From: Brucella pituitosa
Lineage (GTDB): Bacteria > Pseudomonadota > Alphaproteobacteria > Rhizobiales > Rhizobiaceae
Length of the DNA: 64,000 nt
Assembly (NCBI RefSeq): GCF_003049685.1
Contig: NZ_PYSY02000002.1
Coordinates: 186,001 to 250,000 of the forward strand
Reading direction: 5' to 3'
Below, in pieces: positions 46,341 through 54,163 of the stretch (the first letter of the stretch is position 1; every line of letters starts with the position of its first letter). The notes beneath the pieces are model-generated. The model saw nothing but the letters and a program-made list of their open reading frames with translations, searched no databases and was not told the origin of the DNA. Both the position numbers and the translations under genes were made by a program.

Positions 46341-46377
46341 ATTTTCTGCGTAGTACGCGCGTGCGGGCGAGGCGCTA
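46341..46377. repeat. GC-rich TTTTCTGCG/GTACGCGCG repeat, first copy
   Basis: A unit with TTTTCTGCG, AGTACGCGCG and a GAGGC end recurs at about 48266-48298, and a weaker copy lies near 48600-48632. It overlaps the end of the nuclease gene here. Confidence 0.5.
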
Positions 46378-47094
46378 ACGGCTTGAACGCCATTCCCAAG
46401 GCTCTATGAACTGGCCTTGCCAGATACCAATGCCCTCTTGATCAGCAAAGCGCTGGTCTTCCCGGTATCGTCCCTGAGAGTATCGAGGCCAATCAAGGGC
46501 GTGTCCGCTTCTAACCAGCCATGCGGCAATGTCTTCGCCTTTGGCTGTTTCGCATGTCGCGACCATTCTGCCGTATCTGTCTGTATCCTTTTTCTGACAG
46601 CGTATAGGCTGAGACATTTGAATGTATTCATCTAAGGCGTTCGCTCCGATCTGCCCGCAGCGATATTCTTTGTCCTCTGTATCGCGGCAAGTCTGCCTTC
46701 CCTCGGGCGCATCAATGCCGAATAGGCGAATTCGCTGGCCGTGTATTTCAATTGTATCGGCGTCTATCACGCTCGCTGTTCCGATGATTTCCCGCTCAGG
46801 TTCGCTCACGTTAGCAGGCACGGCAAGCAAGCCGGTTGCAGCGGGCGGCAAAGAGGAGCGCGCTCCGAAGCGACCAGCATTCTCGAACGTGCAAAGCGTG
46901 TCATTCGGCGGTGAGCCACATTCCTTAGCCAAGGTTTTGTGACTGGCACACTTTCCAGTGCTGTGGACACGCCAACCGGGGCCACCTCGGCAACCGCAGC
47001 CACTACAGGCAATTTCAGTTGGTGAAAGTTGTGCCGCTCTCTTGTCTGGGACAGGATAAACCGACACCAACGCTGCCAAAAACACGGAAAGCAT
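46375..47094 (-). CDS. Thermonuclease family protein (SNase fold)
   Basis: The protein (239 residues) has a hydrophobic start (MLSVFLAALVSVYP) and a cysteine-rich spacer (ACSGCGCRGGPGWRVHSTGKCASHKTLAKECG), then a staphylococcal-nuclease domain from about 105: ASVIDADTIEIHGQRIRLFGIDAPEGRQTC, with the family Asp and Arg, and DRYGRMVATCETAKGEDIAAWLVRSGHAL. It is probably exported and able to cut DNA or RNA. It is directly behind the YHYH-like gene. Many Rhizobiales islands carry such a nuclease; its role in the element is unknown. Confidence 0.85.
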   Translation of the reverse strand: MLSVFLAALVSVYPVPDKRAAQLSPTEIACSGCGCRGGPGWRVHSTGKCASHKTLAKECGSPPNDTLCTFENAGRFGARSSLPPAATGLLAVPANVSEPEREIIGTASVIDADTIEIHGQRIRLFGIDAPEGRQTCRDTEDKEYRCGQIGANALDEYIQMSQPIRCQKKDTDRYGRMVATCETAKGEDIAAWLVRSGHALDWPRYSQGRYREDQRFADQEGIGIWQGQFIEPWEWRSSR

Positions 47095-47304
47095 CTATTT
47101 TCTGCGCCGCTTCCGCTTGCCCGATTTTAAGAAGTGTCCTGGCACAAACCGGCGCTTGCCTGATTTTCTAATTTCGGATGGAGCATGGCAATGACGTGGC
47201 CGTCCATGGCATCCCTGCTTATTTACTGCCCCCGGCGTCGCCTCAGCTGTCCCCGACACGACTGTTCCCAAAAGTCCGAATAACAAAGCACGTCTCGAAA
47301 TCAT
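47095..47304 (-). CDS. Small secreted His/Cys-rich protein (YHYH-like)
   Basis: The protein has 69 residues. MISRRALLFGLLGTVVSGTAEA is a signal peptide with a twin arginine. The mature part GCHGRPRHCHAPSEIRKSGK is His/Cys-rich and resembles the short YHYH proteins often found beside exported nucleases. The C-terminus is strongly basic (KSGKRKRRRK). It ends one base before the nuclease gene, so the two are an operon and may act together. Confidence 0.6.
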   Translation of the reverse strand: MISRRALLFGLLGTVVSGTAEATPGAVNKQGCHGRPRHCHAPSEIRKSGKRRFVPGHFLKSGKRKRRRK

Positions 47305-47450
47305 ATCTTTTCCCCTAACCCACATTCGCGACTATGAGAAAAATACGTCGCGCTGTCGAGCCGAGAATGGTCGTGCCGCCATGTATGCAAAAAGGAGCCG
47401 TCAGTTCTGTCCGATTTCATAGGCGCATAATGCCTGAGGTTGCCCGAAAA

Positions 47451-47885
47451 CTAATCCTTTGGAATTTTATTCATTAGCAACGGTGCCAGCAGAGGCCCCG
47501 GTGCTGCATCTTTGTGAAACATTACAATCGCAAGCTTGCAGTAATTTTCCGTATCCTCCTTTGCTTCCTTTTCTCGCCTATTAAATTCTTCTCTGTATCC
47601 CGGTTCAGCAAATGGCAGCATGAGGCCGGTCGCATCTTGAAAACCTTGGATGTAGGAACCGTTGAGTTCCAGCCCCTCGCAATACAATCCTGCGGCCATC
47701 ACCCCAGCCATATAGATGACGAAGTCCTGCTTCGAAACGCGAGGTGGTAAATTGACCGAACCTAGTGTGTCGGCCATAGTAGCTTGAGACGCAATTATGG
47801 ACAGCAGCCCAGCAGCGATAATCTTTTTTATTAATCTTCTCAAAAAATTGACAGCCAAATGGCTCGCCTGAACACTAAACGCCAC
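47451..47885 (-). CDS. Secreted hypothetical protein, Rap1a/Tai-like size
   Basis: The protein has up to 144 residues. After an N-terminal extension, RRLIKKIIAAGLLSIIASQATMA-D is a signal sequence. The mature part (FVIYMAGVMAAGLYCEGLELNGSYIQGFQDATGLMLPF...ENYCKLAIVMFH) has two cysteines and resembles small immunity-type periplasmic proteins in size only. The GTG start at 47885 lacks a clear ribosome site; TTG at 47843 is an alternative. Confidence 0.55.
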   Translation of the reverse strand: MAFSVQASHLAVNFLRRLIKKIIAAGLLSIIASQATMADTLGSVNLPPRVSKQDFVIYMAGVMAAGLYCEGLELNGSYIQGFQDATGLMLPFAEPGYREEFNRREKEAKEDTENYCKLAIVMFHKDAAPGPLLAPLLMNKIPKD

Positions 47886-47955
47886 GATAGCGAGTTTTCA
47901 GTCAGTAAAATACTGCGATTTACTGGCTGTCAATTTTGGACGGTTATCGCCTCAA

Positions 47956-48190
47956 GGGGTTTTGAGGGTTTTGAAGGCTCCGCTTTGGGGCATTTTCGAT
48001 ATTTTTTCTGCTGTGCAGTTAGTTTTGAAGGTTTTGAGGGTTCGGTTCTGGCGTGTTTGAGTTTTTTTATCGCTGACGTTTTGTCGGTTTCGTCAGCTCC
48101 CAAATGGGGCGTTTCAATGTTTTTTCTGTTGCCGTGGGAGTTCTGTCAGTTTTGTCAGCTCGCTTTCTGCGTATTTGATGAAATTTTTAT
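47956..48190. repeat. Degenerate tandem array of about 60-bp units
   Basis: Four units begin at about 47956, 48018, 48076 and 48138. Each opens with a duplicated TTTTG-type heptamer (GTTTTGAGGGTTTTGAAGG in unit 1, GTTTTGAAGGTTTTGAGGG in unit 2, GTTTTGTCGGTTTCGTCAG in unit 3), then TTTGGGGC-like and T-rich blocks. An inverted pair of the same heptamers lies in the gene at 30672. No gene is supported here. Confidence 0.65.
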
Positions 48191-48230
48191 TGGCAGGATA
48201 ATTTTTAAGGCGGTCACGCGGAGGAAATGA

Positions 48231-48287
48231 CTTTGCGGACCAATGCGCGCACGCGCGCGAGGGTATTTTCTGCGCAGTACGCGCGCA
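48231..48287. repeat. GC-rich repeat, second copy, before iteron cluster 2
   Basis: GCGCACGCGCGCGAGGG at 48246-48262 and TTTTCTGCGCAGTACGCGCG at about 48266-48285 match the unit at 46341. A third, weaker copy (AGTACGCACGCGCACGCGCG) is near 48606. Alternating CG runs could form non-B DNA. Confidence 0.45.
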
Positions 48288-48415
48288 CGCGTGAGGCTTT
48301 ACCGATTAATTCAACATCACTACGCGAGAGAAACACCGATTTATCTGACATCATATCGCGAGGGGAAACCGATTAAAGTCCGGTCACTACGCGAGGCATA
48401 CTAAAATTTCAGTAA
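48288..48415. repeat. Iteron family, cluster 2 (four units)
   Basis: Units of CGCG-GAG...ACCGATT begin at 48288, 48323, 48357 and 48390, periods 35, 34 and 33. Later units are degenerate. The spacer TCCGGTCACTA before unit 4 matches TCCGGTCATCA between the two units at 46221-46271, so both clusters share one ancestor. Confidence 0.7.
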
Positions 48416-48767
48416 GCGGGCTCTGACCCTAAGATTACCCTGATGCCAAGGTCTCCTGAATTTTAAGGAAGGGGGGGGGTGCTCAGTTTTGCGCAGACCC
48501 CTTTTTCGCTAATCACCGAATAACTTCGATAACAGCAAAGGTGGCAGAGCAACGGTGCGGTAATTTTGTCAGGCGGACTACGCGCGAATATCGAATTTCG
48601 CGACCAGTACGCACGCGCACGCGCGTGAGGAGTTTTGCCACAAGGTGCGCGCGCGAGGCGATTTGATTTAATATCAAAGTTTATCAAAAGGGCGAGCGCC
48701 ATTGGTAGTCATACTTCACTAGCGCTGACAGATTGTCGCACTCAATGCGAGCCAAGAATTATAATAG
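48416..48767. other. Right end of the element, non-coding
   Basis: No supported gene. It contains a run of nine G at 48471-48479, a third GC-rich repeat at about 48600-48660 and AT-rich DNA toward the attachment site. Confidence 0.5.
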
Positions 48768-48787
48768 GGTGGATACTCGGGTGGATT
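48768..48787. repeat. Arm-type repeat, right end
   Basis: GGTGGAT-ACT-CGGGTGGATT is the counterpart of 25370-25389 and sits 53 bases from the attachment core. Confidence 0.6.
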
Positions 48788-48840
48788 GAAACTCGTCAAA
48801 TCGAGCTAAGCAATTGAAAAATATAGAGAAATATAAGAAA

Positions 48841-48856
48841 TATGGTGCCGCTTAGC
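48841..48856. repeat. Right attachment-site repeat within tRNA-Thr 3' end
   Basis: TATGGTGCCGCTTAGC is identical to 25223-25238. Bases 48843-48856 are the CCA end, discriminator, acceptor strand and start of the T stem of the tRNA gene. Confidence 0.88.
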
Positions 48857-48918
48857 AGACTCGAACTGCTGACCCCATCATTACGAATGATGTGCTCTAC
48901 CAACTGAGCTAAAGCGGC
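48843..48918 (-). tRNA. tRNA-Thr (anticodon CGT)
   Basis: The acceptor strand GCCGCTT (from 48918) pairs with AAGCGGC; the D-arm is TAGCTCAGTTGGTAGAGCA. The anticodon stem CATCA/TGATG encloses a TTCGTAA loop with anticodon CGT, and the T-arm contains GTTCGAGTC. Encoded CCA is present, giving 76 bases in all. It reads threonine codon ACG. The element is integrated at its 3' end, and the gene is intact. Confidence 0.96.
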
Positions 48919-49105
48919 CCGGAACCATGGTTCCAAAATTCCCGAGGGAATACCGATCTGTTTGTGACCGAACGGTGCGCTGATAACCAAAACCATAGAG
49001 GAAAGCAAGGTCCAAAACGCATATTCTTCACGTTTGTTCGGACCAGTTGGAAACAAAGCCTCCGGTATGTGTCACAGGAGGCTTTGTTGTCATTACGGAT
49101 GGTGA

Positions 49106-50074
49106 TTATGCGTCTGGGCAGATGCGGTTGCGAGCTTGCTCGTATTCCTGCGCCAGACGATCAACGAGCTTTGCTGCAGGTGCAATTTCCTTAATTGCAC
49201 CGATACCCTGTCCACACCCCCAAATGTCTTTCCAGGCTTTCGAGCCTTCCTGTTGGACTTTGTCGAAGTCCATCTTGGATGGGTCAGCCTCCGGCAGATG
49301 ATCAGGGTCGAGGCCAGATTTAGCGATTGATGGTTTGAGGTAGTTCCCTGCAATTCCGGTAAAGTAGTTGGAATAGACGATATCAGCAGCGTTCGATTCA
49401 ACGATCATTTGTTTGTAGTCTTCAGAAGCGCGGGCTTCCGTCGTAGCAATGAACGGTGAGCCAATATAGGCAAGGTCTGCGCCCATGGCCTGTGCCGCGA
49501 GAACTGCGCCACCATTGGCGATTGCACCGGAAAGAAGCAGGGGGCCGTCGAACCATTCACGAATTTCCTGAATGAGTGCGAAGGGTGAGAGTGCACCTGC
49601 ATGGCCGCCCGCGCCTGCGGCAACGGCGATGAGGCCATCCGCACCTTTGCGGATCGCAGAGTTGGCATGGCGATTGTTGATAACGTCATGCAGAACAATG
49701 CCGCCGTACGAATGGATCGCGGCATTGACTTCAGGAACCGCCCCCAGGGAGGAAATGACGATGGGAACTTTGTATTTCACGCATAGTCCAAGGTCGTGTT
49801 CGAGACGCTTGTTGGAACGGTGCACGATCTGGTTAACTGCAAAAGGGGCGGCCGGGTGCTCAGGATTCGCGGCATCGTAAGCAGCGAGATCTTCGGTAAT
49901 CTCGGCTAGCCATTCGTCCAGCTGCGCTTCGGGACGCGCATTGAGTGCCGGAAATGAGCCGACGACGCCTGCTTTGCATTGCGCCAGCACCAAAGCCGGA
50001 TTGGAAATGATAAACAGTGGCGCTCCGACCACGGGAATGCGCAGCCTGTTTTTCAAAGTATCCGGCAATGCCAT
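49106..50074 (-). CDS. NAD(P)H-dependent flavin oxidoreductase (nitronate monooxygenase family)
   Basis: This 322-residue FMN protein of the nitronate monooxygenase/2-nitropropane dioxygenase family oxidises nitronates or, in many members, reduces quinones or acts as an enoyl reductase. The TIM barrel starts LRIPVVGAPLFIISNPALVLAQCKAGVVG. FMN phosphate contacts are AGAGGHAGALSPFAL and LLLSGAIANGGAVLAAQAMGADLAYIGSPF. ATG at 50074 is chosen over 50086 for GGAGG seven bases upstream. A 16-bp palindrome lies about 20 bases before the start. It is a normal chromosomal gene next to the tRNA. Confidence 0.9.
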   Translation of the reverse strand: MALPDTLKNRLRIPVVGAPLFIISNPALVLAQCKAGVVGSFPALNARPEAQLDEWLAEITEDLAAYDAANPEHPAAPFAVNQIVHRSNKRLEHDLGLCVKYKVPIVISSLGAVPEVNAAIHSYGGIVLHDVINNRHANSAIRKGADGLIAVAAGAGGHAGALSPFALIQEIREWFDGPLLLSGAIANGGAVLAAQAMGADLAYIGSPFIATTEARASEDYKQMIVESNAADIVYSNYFTGIAGNYLKPSIAKSGLDPDHLPEADPSKMDFDKVQQEGSKAWKDIWGCGQGIGAIKEIAPAAKLVDRLAQEYEQARNRICPDA

Positions 50075-50093
50075 TTTATCCTCCAAAAAATTG

Positions 50094-50109
50094 ACGTTTT
50101 CGTAAACGT
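50094..50109. promoter_or_regulatory. Perfect 16-bp palindrome, likely repressor operator
   Basis: ACGTTT-TCGT-AAACGT (6-bp arms) lies 20 bases upstream of the flavoprotein start. The form is that of TetR-family operators controlling acyl or nitronate-type flavoenzymes; no such regulator is in the window. Confidence 0.5.
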
Positions 50110-50385
50110 AATATTTCTAGCATGGCTTTTGCTAACAGCAACATGAAAAATTAGTGCAAAAATTCGAGGCAGTATGAGAGCTTATTCGAAGGCCATTTTG
50201 GCAAAGGTCCGGGGAAAATGAGGCTTAAAGTTAATATTTGGTATCTTTGACAGTTGCTGCGGGTAGCCAAAATGGGTCTAGAACAGGTAAATGCCTTGAT
50301 TCAGACGTTAATTTCGCTGAGGCTCATTTAACCGGCTGTGCCCGACGAGCCCAGCCCATAGACGCAACCAAGGAAGAGCAGCCCT
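50110..50385. other. Intergenic region, no gene seen
   Basis: This is the divergent gap between the flavoprotein and the plus-strand membrane protein gene. AAGGAAGAG precedes the latter's start. No RNA gene or further repeat is evident. Confidence 0.4.
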
Positions 50386-51408
50386 TTGGAAAGTATCGAA
50401 CGCGCAATCAGAAATGCATTCGCAAAGTCGGACGCGCATAATCCGGTCACCCGTCAGCGCATTTATGAAGCGGCTTGGGGTGCACACGAGCGCGCGTTGA
50501 CCGCCAATGCTGCTCTTAGTGAAGATCAGAAGCAGCAGCGACGTCAAAAGATCAAGGATGCTATTTCAGAGATCGAGGCTGAGTTTAAGTCTGGTTCTGC
50601 GGCGAACGTTAAGCGGGAACCGTCGCTGGGCGTACCAGAATCCTCAGACCCTGTTTTGGGCGAAGGTGCTTACGAAGCTGGTCCTGCGCTCGATACAGCA
50701 GATATTCGCGCGGCCTCGAAAAAGGAAAAGCGTGGCTCTGCCGATATGGGTTATGAAGCAGGCGTCTCCCGCAAGGATCGCAAGAAAAAGCGTCGCTCAC
50801 CGCTTATCAGCGTTGGTATCCCGGTAATGGTTATCGTTATTCTGGGGCTGATTGGTTTCTCGCTTTACAACAGTTTTGCGGATTTTACGCGCAGCAATGG
50901 TTCAAGTCCGCTTTTGACGGATAATCGCATGGCGCCGATTAAAGAAGGCGAAGATCCGGAAGGACGCACCTGGATCAACATTTTCACGCCGACAGATGCT
51001 ACGCGCATGTCAGTGCAGGGTGGCGCGACTGCTGAAATCATGCGTGAAGGCACCAACAGTTTTGCTCGGGTTCAGTCGAAGGGCCCAAATGACAGTGTCA
51101 CGTTTGATGTGGGCGAAGGTGTGTTGAACCAGCTTATGGGCAAAAAGGCGACCTTTGATATTGTTGCCCGCAGCGATGATGGCAAGCCCACGCAGATGTC
51201 GGTTAACTGTGATTTTGGGGGTCTCGGCGATTGTGGGCGCAGACGTTATGACGTTCGTGATTCCGTGAATGATTTTCTGTTCGATCAGGATTTTCAGGCG
51301 GGCCAGTCTGCCGGTCGCGCGGGCAAGATCACAATCAATTCTGATCTCAGTGGCGCAGGCAAGCCCGTTGATATTTTTGCAATTCGTGTAACCACTGCGG
51401 CTGAATAA
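50386..51408 (+). CDS. Conserved hypothetical single-pass membrane protein
   Basis: This is a 340-residue protein. The N-terminal 135 residues are cytoplasmic, helical and charged, with a basic patch (SRKDRKKKRR) just before a membrane helix at about 138-160 (PLISVGIPVMVIVILGLIGFSLY). The C-terminal 180 residues are periplasmic and may form a beta-sandwich (WINIFTPTDATRMSVQGGATAEI...VTFDVGEGVLNQLMGKKATFDIVARS). The start is TTG with AGGAAGAG upstream. Similar proteins occur in Brucellaceae without assigned function. Confidence 0.75.
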   Translation: MESIERAIRNAFAKSDAHNPVTRQRIYEAAWGAHERALTANAALSEDQKQQRRQKIKDAISEIEAEFKSGSAANVKREPSLGVPESSDPVLGEGAYEAGPALDTADIRAASKKEKRGSADMGYEAGVSRKDRKKKRRSPLISVGIPVMVIVILGLIGFSLYNSFADFTRSNGSSPLLTDNRMAPIKEGEDPEGRTWINIFTPTDATRMSVQGGATAEIMREGTNSFARVQSKGPNDSVTFDVGEGVLNQLMGKKATFDIVARSDDGKPTQMSVNCDFGGLGDCGRRRYDVRDSVNDFLFDQDFQAGQSAGRAGKITINSDLSGAGKPVDIFAIRVTTAAE

Positions 51409-53028
51409 TCAGCTCAGCAGCTTTTCCAGCGTTTCAAGCCGGTCCGCTTCGCGGGGCGGCTTGTCCCAGCGAAGCCGCGAGAAACGCGGAAAGCGCATGG
51501 CGACACCCGATTTATGGCGCGTGGAGCGGTTGAGACCCTCGAAAGCAACTTCCACCACCAACCCATGATCGGGCTCGGCGCGAACCGATCGCACCGGGCC
51601 GAAGCGCTCGGTGGTGTTCTCGCGCACAAACTTGTCCAGCAGCTTCAATTCTTCGTCCGTAAAGCCGAAATAGGCTTTGCCGACTGGCACCAGCACGGGC
51701 TCATCTTCCGGCCCTGTCCAGACGGCAAAGGTGAAGTCTGAATAATAGCTGGAGCGCTTGCCGTGTCCACGCTGGGCATAGACGATCACGGCATCGACGG
51801 TGAAAGGATCGCGCTTCCATTTGAACCAAGGCCCTTTCGGGCGTCCGGGCAGGTAAGTGCTGTCGTGGCGCTTTAGCATCACGCCTTCGATGACGGGATG
51901 GGGTGGATTGGCGCGAAACTGCGCCAGTTCCTGAAAGTCAGCGAAAGGCAGCACCGGCGAAAGATCGAACCGGCGGGGGTCGAGCTTGCCGACGAATTTT
52001 TGCAGGCGGGCACGGCGTTCGGAAAAGGGCAGGGGGCGCAGGTCTTCTCCGGTCTGCTGGTTCCCTTCCTGCAATAAATCATAGGCCCGTACGAAAGCCG
52101 GATAGTCGCGTAATTGCTTCACGCTCACGGTCTTGCGGTTCAGTCTTTGCTGCAGATCGGAAAACGTGGCGGTTTCTATGCCGGTTTCGCCGTGATGACC
52201 GACGAGCAGTTCGCCGTCGATGGCACCTTCGAAATCCATAGCCTCCAGAATGTCCGGGAATGCGCCGGAAATATCGTCACCGGTGCGTGAATAGAGACGG
52301 CGCACGCCGTTTTCCGCAACGGCCTGAACCCGAATGCCGTCCCACTTCCACTCGGCGCTGTAAGCGGATGCATCGAGCAAGGGGATTTCAGCTTCATCGA
52401 GCGCTGTCGCCAGCATGACGGGGCGAAACGGCGCGGCTGCGGTGGCAGCAGGCTTTTCACCACGGCCTTCCAGCCAGGCGAAAAGCGCCTCATAAGGCGG
52501 TGACTGGCCGTGCCAGAGTTCCTCGATTTCCACAATATCGACGTCGCCGAAATCGGCGAGAGCCTGTTTGGCCAGACGGGCGGAAACCCCGACGCGCAAA
52601 CCACCGGTGACGAGCTTTAACAGCGCATAACGTTCAGAAATGCCAAGCAGATCGAGCCATCCGGCCACGAGCATCGGGCCTTCGCGGCGCGAGGCATTCT
52701 GCAATTCGTGAACCACGATCCCAAGTGGCAGATTTGCGCCGGGCGCGGTTTCACTGGGGCCGGGCCAAATAAGCGAAATCGTTTCGGCGAGGTCTCCCAC
52801 ATAATCATAGGAATAGGCAAAGAGCGTGGGATCGATGCGCTCGGCTATCAGTACGCGCAGCATGGCGGGCTTCACGCTTTGCAGTTCGAGATCGCGCGTG
52901 ATTGCCGCCAATGCCAGACCGCGATCCGGGTCGGGAGTAGCACGGAAATAGTCAACAAGCAGACGAAGCTTACCGTTGCGCTGCGGCGTCAGAACCAGCC
53001 GGTCAAGAAGTTCAGCGAAAGCACGCAT
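51409..53028 (-). CDS. ATP-dependent DNA ligase of the Lhr-associated repair cluster
   Basis: This 539-residue DNA ligase is of the type annotated as cisplatin-damage-response ligase. The N-terminal helical DNA-binding domain runs to about 200, and the nucleotidyltransferase motif I is K228-W-D-G (EWKWDGIRVQ). Motif IV-V elements (EGVMLKR) and the OB domain with PWFKWKRDPFTVDAVIVYAQ follow. It seals nicks using ATP. ATG at 53028 is chosen over TTG 53031 because it overlaps the exonuclease stop as TGATG. It is cotranscribed with the exonuclease and divergent from the Lhr helicase. Confidence 0.93.
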   Translation of the reverse strand: MRAFAELLDRLVLTPQRNGKLRLLVDYFRATPDPDRGLALAAITRDLELQSVKPAMLRVLIAERIDPTLFAYSYDYVGDLAETISLIWPGPSETAPGANLPLGIVVHELQNASRREGPMLVAGWLDLLGISERYALLKLVTGGLRVGVSARLAKQALADFGDVDIVEIEELWHGQSPPYEALFAWLEGRGEKPAATAAAPFRPVMLATALDEAEIPLLDASAYSAEWKWDGIRVQAVAENGVRRLYSRTGDDISGAFPDILEAMDFEGAIDGELLVGHHGETGIETATFSDLQQRLNRKTVSVKQLRDYPAFVRAYDLLQEGNQQTGEDLRPLPFSERRARLQKFVGKLDPRRFDLSPVLPFADFQELAQFRANPPHPVIEGVMLKRHDSTYLPGRPKGPWFKWKRDPFTVDAVIVYAQRGHGKRSSYYSDFTFAVWTGPEDEPVLVPVGKAYFGFTDEELKLLDKFVRENTTERFGPVRSVRAEPDHGLVVEVAFEGLNRSTRHKSGVAMRFPRFSRLRWDKPPREADRLETLEKLLS

Positions 53029-54041
53029 CAATCGCCCTCATCTTCATAGCCGATGAGATGCAGCGGCTTGGCCGGTGTGTTCTGCAACTCGCACCAGCGA
53101 ACAAGCGCTTCCTCGCGCCCATGTGTGACCCACACTTCGGCGGGTGCAATTTCCGTAATTGTCGCCGTCAGTTCATCCCAGTCGCAATGGTCGGAAATGA
53201 TGAGTGGCAGTTCAACGCCCTGTTGCTTGGCGCGCTGGCGGATGCGCATCCAGCCGGAGGCGAAGGCCGAAATAGGATCGGGAAAACGCCGCGCCCAGCG
53301 GTCGGAAAAAGCCGATGGAGGACCGACGATGATCTTGCCTGCAAAATCCGGCTGCGCTTCGTCACGTTCCAGCGTTGCCGGTTCAAGCGGACCGAGATCG
53401 ATGCCTTGTGCCTGGTAATAATCGCAGATCTTTTCCAGCGCATCGTGAATATAGATCGGTTCCGAGTAGCCTGCGTTGCGTATGAGTTTGATAACCCGCT
53501 GTGCCTTGCCCAGCGAATAGGCACCGACAAGATGCGCCCGTTCAGGAAATTGCCGGATTGATTTGAGAAGCGTCGCGATCTCGTGCGACGCATCCGGGTG
53601 ACGAAATACCGGCAGCGCAAAGGTTGCTTCGGTGATGAAGACATCACAAGCGACCGGCTCAAAAGGCGCGCATGTTGGATCGGCCGCGCGCTTGTAATCG
53701 CCCGAAGCGACAATGCGGATTCCGTCCTTCTCTACCGCGATCTGGGCTGAGCCGAGCACATGGCCTGCACCATGAAAACTGACCCGCACACCATTGATCG
53801 TCAGAGTTTCACCGAGGCCTATCGGTTGCGTGGTTTCTGCGAAATTTGCGCCATAGCGTAGCGCCATGATGTCGAGCGTTTCGGGCGTTGCCAGCACATG
53901 GGTGTGGCCCGAGCGAGCATGATCGGAATGCCCGTGGGTTATGAGCGCGCGTTCCACTGGACGCACGGGGTCGATGTAGAAATCGCCGGGCGGGCAATAA
54001 AGGCCTTTGGGAGAGGAACAGAGAAGCTGGTTGAAACGCAT
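53028..54041 (-). CDS. Ligase-associated metallo-beta-lactamase-fold exonuclease
   Basis: This 337-residue nuclease of the SNM1/CPSF-like metallo-beta-lactamase group belongs to the four-gene ligase/exonuclease/Lhr/phosphoesterase repair module. The metal motif THGHSDHARSGH is at 35-46 (His36, His38, Asp40, His41), with further ligands in GAGHVLGSAQI and SGDYKR. It processes DNA ends, probably before ligation. It is the first gene of the minus-strand pair, 122 bases from the divergent helicase. Confidence 0.93.
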   Translation of the reverse strand: MRFNQLLCSSPKGLYCPPGDFYIDPVRPVERALITHGHSDHARSGHTHVLATPETLDIMALRYGANFAETTQPIGLGETLTINGVRVSFHGAGHVLGSAQIAVEKDGIRIVASGDYKRAADPTCAPFEPVACDVFITEATFALPVFRHPDASHEIATLLKSIRQFPERAHLVGAYSLGKAQRVIKLIRNAGYSEPIYIHDALEKICDYYQAQGIDLGPLEPATLERDEAQPDFAGKIIVGPPSAFSDRWARRFPDPISAFASGWMRIRQRAKQQGVELPLIISDHCDWDELTATITEIAPAEVWVTHGREEALVRWCELQNTPAKPLHLIGYEDEGD

Positions 54042-54163
54042 GGGCTAAACATAGGTCACGTCGATTGCTCCGAAAAGAGAGGTAAGTTGTGTCTGCTGAC
54101 AAAATGAGAACAAAAGTGAACAAACACCTTGGCGGCTTGCCTCGCTGCGATTAGATTGACGGC

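Larger units (their letters stand above)
25223..48856. mobile_element. Integrated element of about 23.6 kb in tRNA-Thr(CGT), phage/satellite-like
   Basis: The borders are the 16-bp direct repeats at 25223 and 48841. A P4-type integrase lies just inside the left repeat, and imperfect 20-bp arm-like repeats lie just inside both ends. The content is AlpA, primase/DUF3987, phage internal-virion-like proteins, XRE repressor, Rep protein with iterons, GcrA-like protein and many small proteins. I see no terminase, portal, capsid, tail, conjugation or relaxase gene (one small ribbon-helix-helix protein apart), so it cannot be an autonomous phage or ICE as it stands. It is either a phage satellite or a mosaic defective prophage. 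Confidence 0.85.

Noticed and set aside
47859..48230. A 123-codon plus-strand frame with GFEGFEG motifs
   Set aside because: The motifs come from the tandem DNA array, units change frame, and there is no convincing start, so I treat it as a repeat region.
46221..48415. CRISPR array
   Set aside because: Repeats are few, degenerate and almost back to back without unique spacers of constant length, and no cas gene is present.
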